This document shows positions 5,544 to 5,603 of a stretch of 5,603 nt of DNA, one piece after another. Each line of letters begins with the position of its first letter. Position 1 is the first letter of the stretch. The stretch spans positions 1 through 5,603 of the forward strand of contig DPMC01000044.1 in NCBI GenBank assembly GCA_003541675.1. The letters are read 5' to 3'. This stretch comes from Acidimicrobiaceae bacterium. Lineage in GTDB: Bacteria; Actinomycetota; Acidimicrobiia; Acidimicrobiales; MedAcidi-G1. The position numbers were made by a program, and so were the translations under genes. The notes under the pieces were generated by a model, which saw nothing but the letters and a program-made list of their open reading frames with translations, was not told where the DNA came from and did no database searches.

Positions 5544-5603
5544 GCTCGACCGGGGGGCGGTGGCGATGGCAGCCAGGAGCCCCTCGGGGTCGGCCGTGCC
5601 GAT
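5470..5603 (-). pseudogene. Possible 3' end of a minus-strand gene with a frameshift at a C6 run
   Basis: Entering from the right edge, the minus strand reads IGTADPEGLLAAIATAP in a frame where nearly every codon ends in G or C. At a run of six C (5552-5557) the protein-like reading moves to another frame and continues PVELIDEQVDEIADWKEGQG to a TGA at 5470-5472. One extra C in the run would join the two parts into a single C-terminal tail of about 44 residues. Either the gene is damaged or the homopolymer was miscounted. The family is not recognised, and the overlapping plus-strand frame is a competing explanation. Confidence 0.28.

Overview
The window is GC-rich DNA with strong G/C preference at third codon positions. 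It carries compact, mostly metabolic genes of the kind found in high-GC actinobacteria. An Acidimicrobiia-like or other environmental actinobacterium would fit, but this is inferred from composition and protein style. No rRNA, tRNA, CRISPR array or recognisable mobile element was seen.

Layout. (1) Positions 1-2276, minus strand: a three-gene unit read right to left. It holds an EthD-domain protein, a PfkB-family ribokinase (rbsK) and an inosine-uridine-type nucleoside hydrolase that runs off the left edge. Gaps are about 40 bp, so one transcript is likely. The last two genes form a short salvage or catabolic route: nucleoside to base plus ribose, then ribose to ribose 5-phosphate. (2) Positions 2322-3095, plus strand: a crotonase-fold protein that resembles delta3,delta2-enoyl-CoA isomerases of the ECI2/PECI type more than true hydratases. 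It diverges from the EthD gene across only 45 bp. (3) Positions 3104-5233, minus strand: a D-2-hydroxyacid dehydrogenase, then a cyclase-family (PF04199) metal hydrolase 34 bp downstream, then a short coding-like stretch that is either a 42-residue protein or the tail of a frameshifted gene. Its stop lies 8 bp from the enoyl-CoA isomerase stop, so the two transcription units converge tightly. (4) Positions 5234-5603: no intact gene. There is a 6-2-6 inverted repeat just upstream of the dehydrogenase, and coding-like but broken frames on both strands.

Most of the window is ordinary accessory metabolism. The points worth a second look are the damaged or miniature coding segments at 3104-3290 and 5337-5603, the substitutions in conserved motifs (the third glycine of the dehydrogenase nucleotide-binding loop, the first metal-binding His of the cyclase, both hydratase glutamates of the crotonase), the possible operator at 5321-5334, and the association of an EthD protein with nucleoside/ribose genes. 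I do not see convincing evidence of a wholly new system.
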